From Candidatus Woesearchaeota archaeon (GTDB lineage Archaea; Nanobdellota; Nanobdellia; Woesearchaeales; JAIPIC01): 51,652 nt of DNA. Location of the stretch: contig JAIPIC010000004.1 in the NCBI GenBank assembly GCA_021734865.1, forward strand, positions 1-51,652. Reading direction: 5' to 3'. Shown piece by piece: positions 51,069 to 51,652 of this stretch. Within the stretch, counting starts at the first letter, position 1; every line of letters begins with the position of its first letter. Under the pieces are notes generated by a model. It searched no databases and was not told the origin of the DNA. It saw nothing but the letters and a program-made list of their open reading frames with translations. A program made the position numbers and the translations under genes.

Positions 51069-51470
51069 TTAAGGGTTGAAATACTGGGCATATTTCTGGT
51101 CCATATCTAACATATGTTCGATTAGCCATTTCTTGAGGTAATTAGTCACTTCAACAAACGGGACTGATTCATTTGATCCAAATCTGTGGACGAACTTCTT
51201 GATTGTCTTGCTAAATTCCCTATGCTGTTGGACTTGTTCTCTAAGTAAATCTGTCGGATAATTGTTGTCATGCAGGTATTCCTCTTCTGAGGAAAAGTGG
51301 TATTCAGAGAAGTGCAGCAGTTCAAGGAGGACTTTATCAAGAACTTTTTTGTTTTCAATTTTGCCCATTCCATCATAAAATTCATTGATAAGATCAATAA
51401 GTTTCCTATGTTGCTCGTCGAGTTCAAGGACTTTTACAGAAAATTTATTATCCCAGCTTATGAATGGCAT
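51069..51470 (-). CDS. Bacteriohemerythrin-like protein with a substituted iron ligand
   Basis: The 133-residue four-helix protein has the hemerythrin pattern: W-D-N-K-F-S-V-K near the start, His 21, His 58 with Glu 62 (H-F-S-S-E-E), His 83, and H-M-L-D-M-D with His 119 and Asp 124. In characterised bacteriohemerythrins a further His sits four residues before the equivalent of His 83; here it is Gln 79 (caa). The di-iron site may be altered or lost. The family carries or senses O2. A TATA-like box near 51494-51503 fits the leaderless pattern. Confidence 0.85.
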   Translation of the reverse strand: MPFISWDNKFSVKVLELDEQHRKLIDLINEFYDGMGKIENKKVLDKVLLELLHFSEYHFSSEEEYLHDNNYPTDLLREQVQQHREFSKTIKKFVHRFGSNESVPFVEVTNYLKKWLIEHMLDMDQKYAQYFNP

Positions 51471-51580
51471 TATAAATCAATTAGTTAATAGATTAATATA
51501 ATTTACGTTTAATGACAGTGTTTCTTAATCGGCAGATTAATATATGGAAGCTTTTTTTAGTTATTCTTAGAGGTGAAAAT

Positions 51581-51652
51581 ATGTTTTATTGTAAGCACTG
51601 TAAAACAAATTCTGCCGTAAAAGCTGGTTTACGGAAAAACAAAGTTGGGTTT
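51581..51652 (+). CDS. N-terminus of a transposase (IS1-like zinc-ribbon start), truncated by the window edge
   Basis: The frame from ATG 51581 reads M-F-Y-C-K-H-C-K-T-N-S-A-V-K-A-G-L-R and continues past the window end. The C-x2-C followed by G-x-R-K-N-K-V-G-F matches the zinc-ribbon beginning of IS1/InsA-like transposases (usually followed by Y-Y-C-x2-C). A strong gaggtga Shine-Dalgarno motif lies 5 nt upstream. The left terminal repeat was not identified. Only 24 codons are visible. Confidence 0.65.
   Translation, partial: MFYCKHCKTNSAVKAGLRKNKVGF

Overview
This AT-rich window reads as a chromosomal segment of an archaeon. Archaeal marker genes are RadB, ABCE1/Rli1, aMBF1, archaeal-type uS2, an AK6-like kinase, a RibL-like adenylyltransferase, HerA-family ATPases and the ArvA/ArvB/ArvC (OapA/B/C) gene set. 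Many promoters carry a TATA-like box about 25-29 nt upstream of the start codon, so the transcripts would be leaderless. Several large cysteine-rich surface proteins, including one with a pilin-like K-S-Q-I-S N-terminus and others with a single membrane anchor, resemble what is common in DPANN genomes (Woesearchaeota/Pacearchaeota type). The lineage is an inference, because no 16S rRNA is present.

Layout. 1-114 is the tail of a DUF2080-like transposon-encoded protein. 183-4758 holds an unknown coiled-coil protein, a very large cysteine-rich surface protein and a secreted HExxH protein. 4942-10870 holds aMBF1, two tandem GT-C-like membrane glycosyltransferases, an M20 amidohydrolase broken by a frameshift, and a YhhQ-type transporter. 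10994-15690 holds RadB, a membrane receptor-like protein with Ig-like ectodomains and a cyclase-like C-terminus, uS2 and an Lrp-like regulator. 15895-20516 holds a sulfatase-superfamily protein, a divergent mevalonate-decarboxylase-family protein, a PHP phosphoesterase and an orphan gene of unusual codon use. 20548-25067 is a minus-strand run of five genes: HerA-like ATPase, Cys-rich membrane protein, then ArvA, ArvB and ArvC.

25371-33160 is a surface-glycan locus (HAD phosphatase, nucleotidyltransferase-kinase fusion, second nucleotidyltransferase, GT2, flippase, unknown enzyme, GT4). 33325-35955 holds a small membrane protein coupled to HerA, and an AK6-RibL fusion. 36105-39929 is an ABC exporter with a membrane-tethered winged-helix regulator. 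40083-42777 holds an iron-sulfur flavoprotein, a YjbQ gene with an internal stop, and ABCE1. 43008-49414 holds two secreted proteins, YggS, an HD-GYP protein, a Zn-ribbon gene overlapping an intron-containing tRNA-Thr(CGT), another Cys-rich membrane protein and a Zn-ribbon protein. The window ends with threonine synthase, a hemerythrin and the first codons of a transposase.

The theme is envelope biology: surface glycans, disulfide-rich surface proteins, an exporter and a probable vesicle-forming GTPase system. The most interesting leads are the ArvABC-HerA-like gene run, the AK6-RibL fusion, the mevalonate-family protein without the catalytic triad, the receptor/cyclase-like protein, the two interrupted genes and the unusual tRNA overlapping a protein gene.
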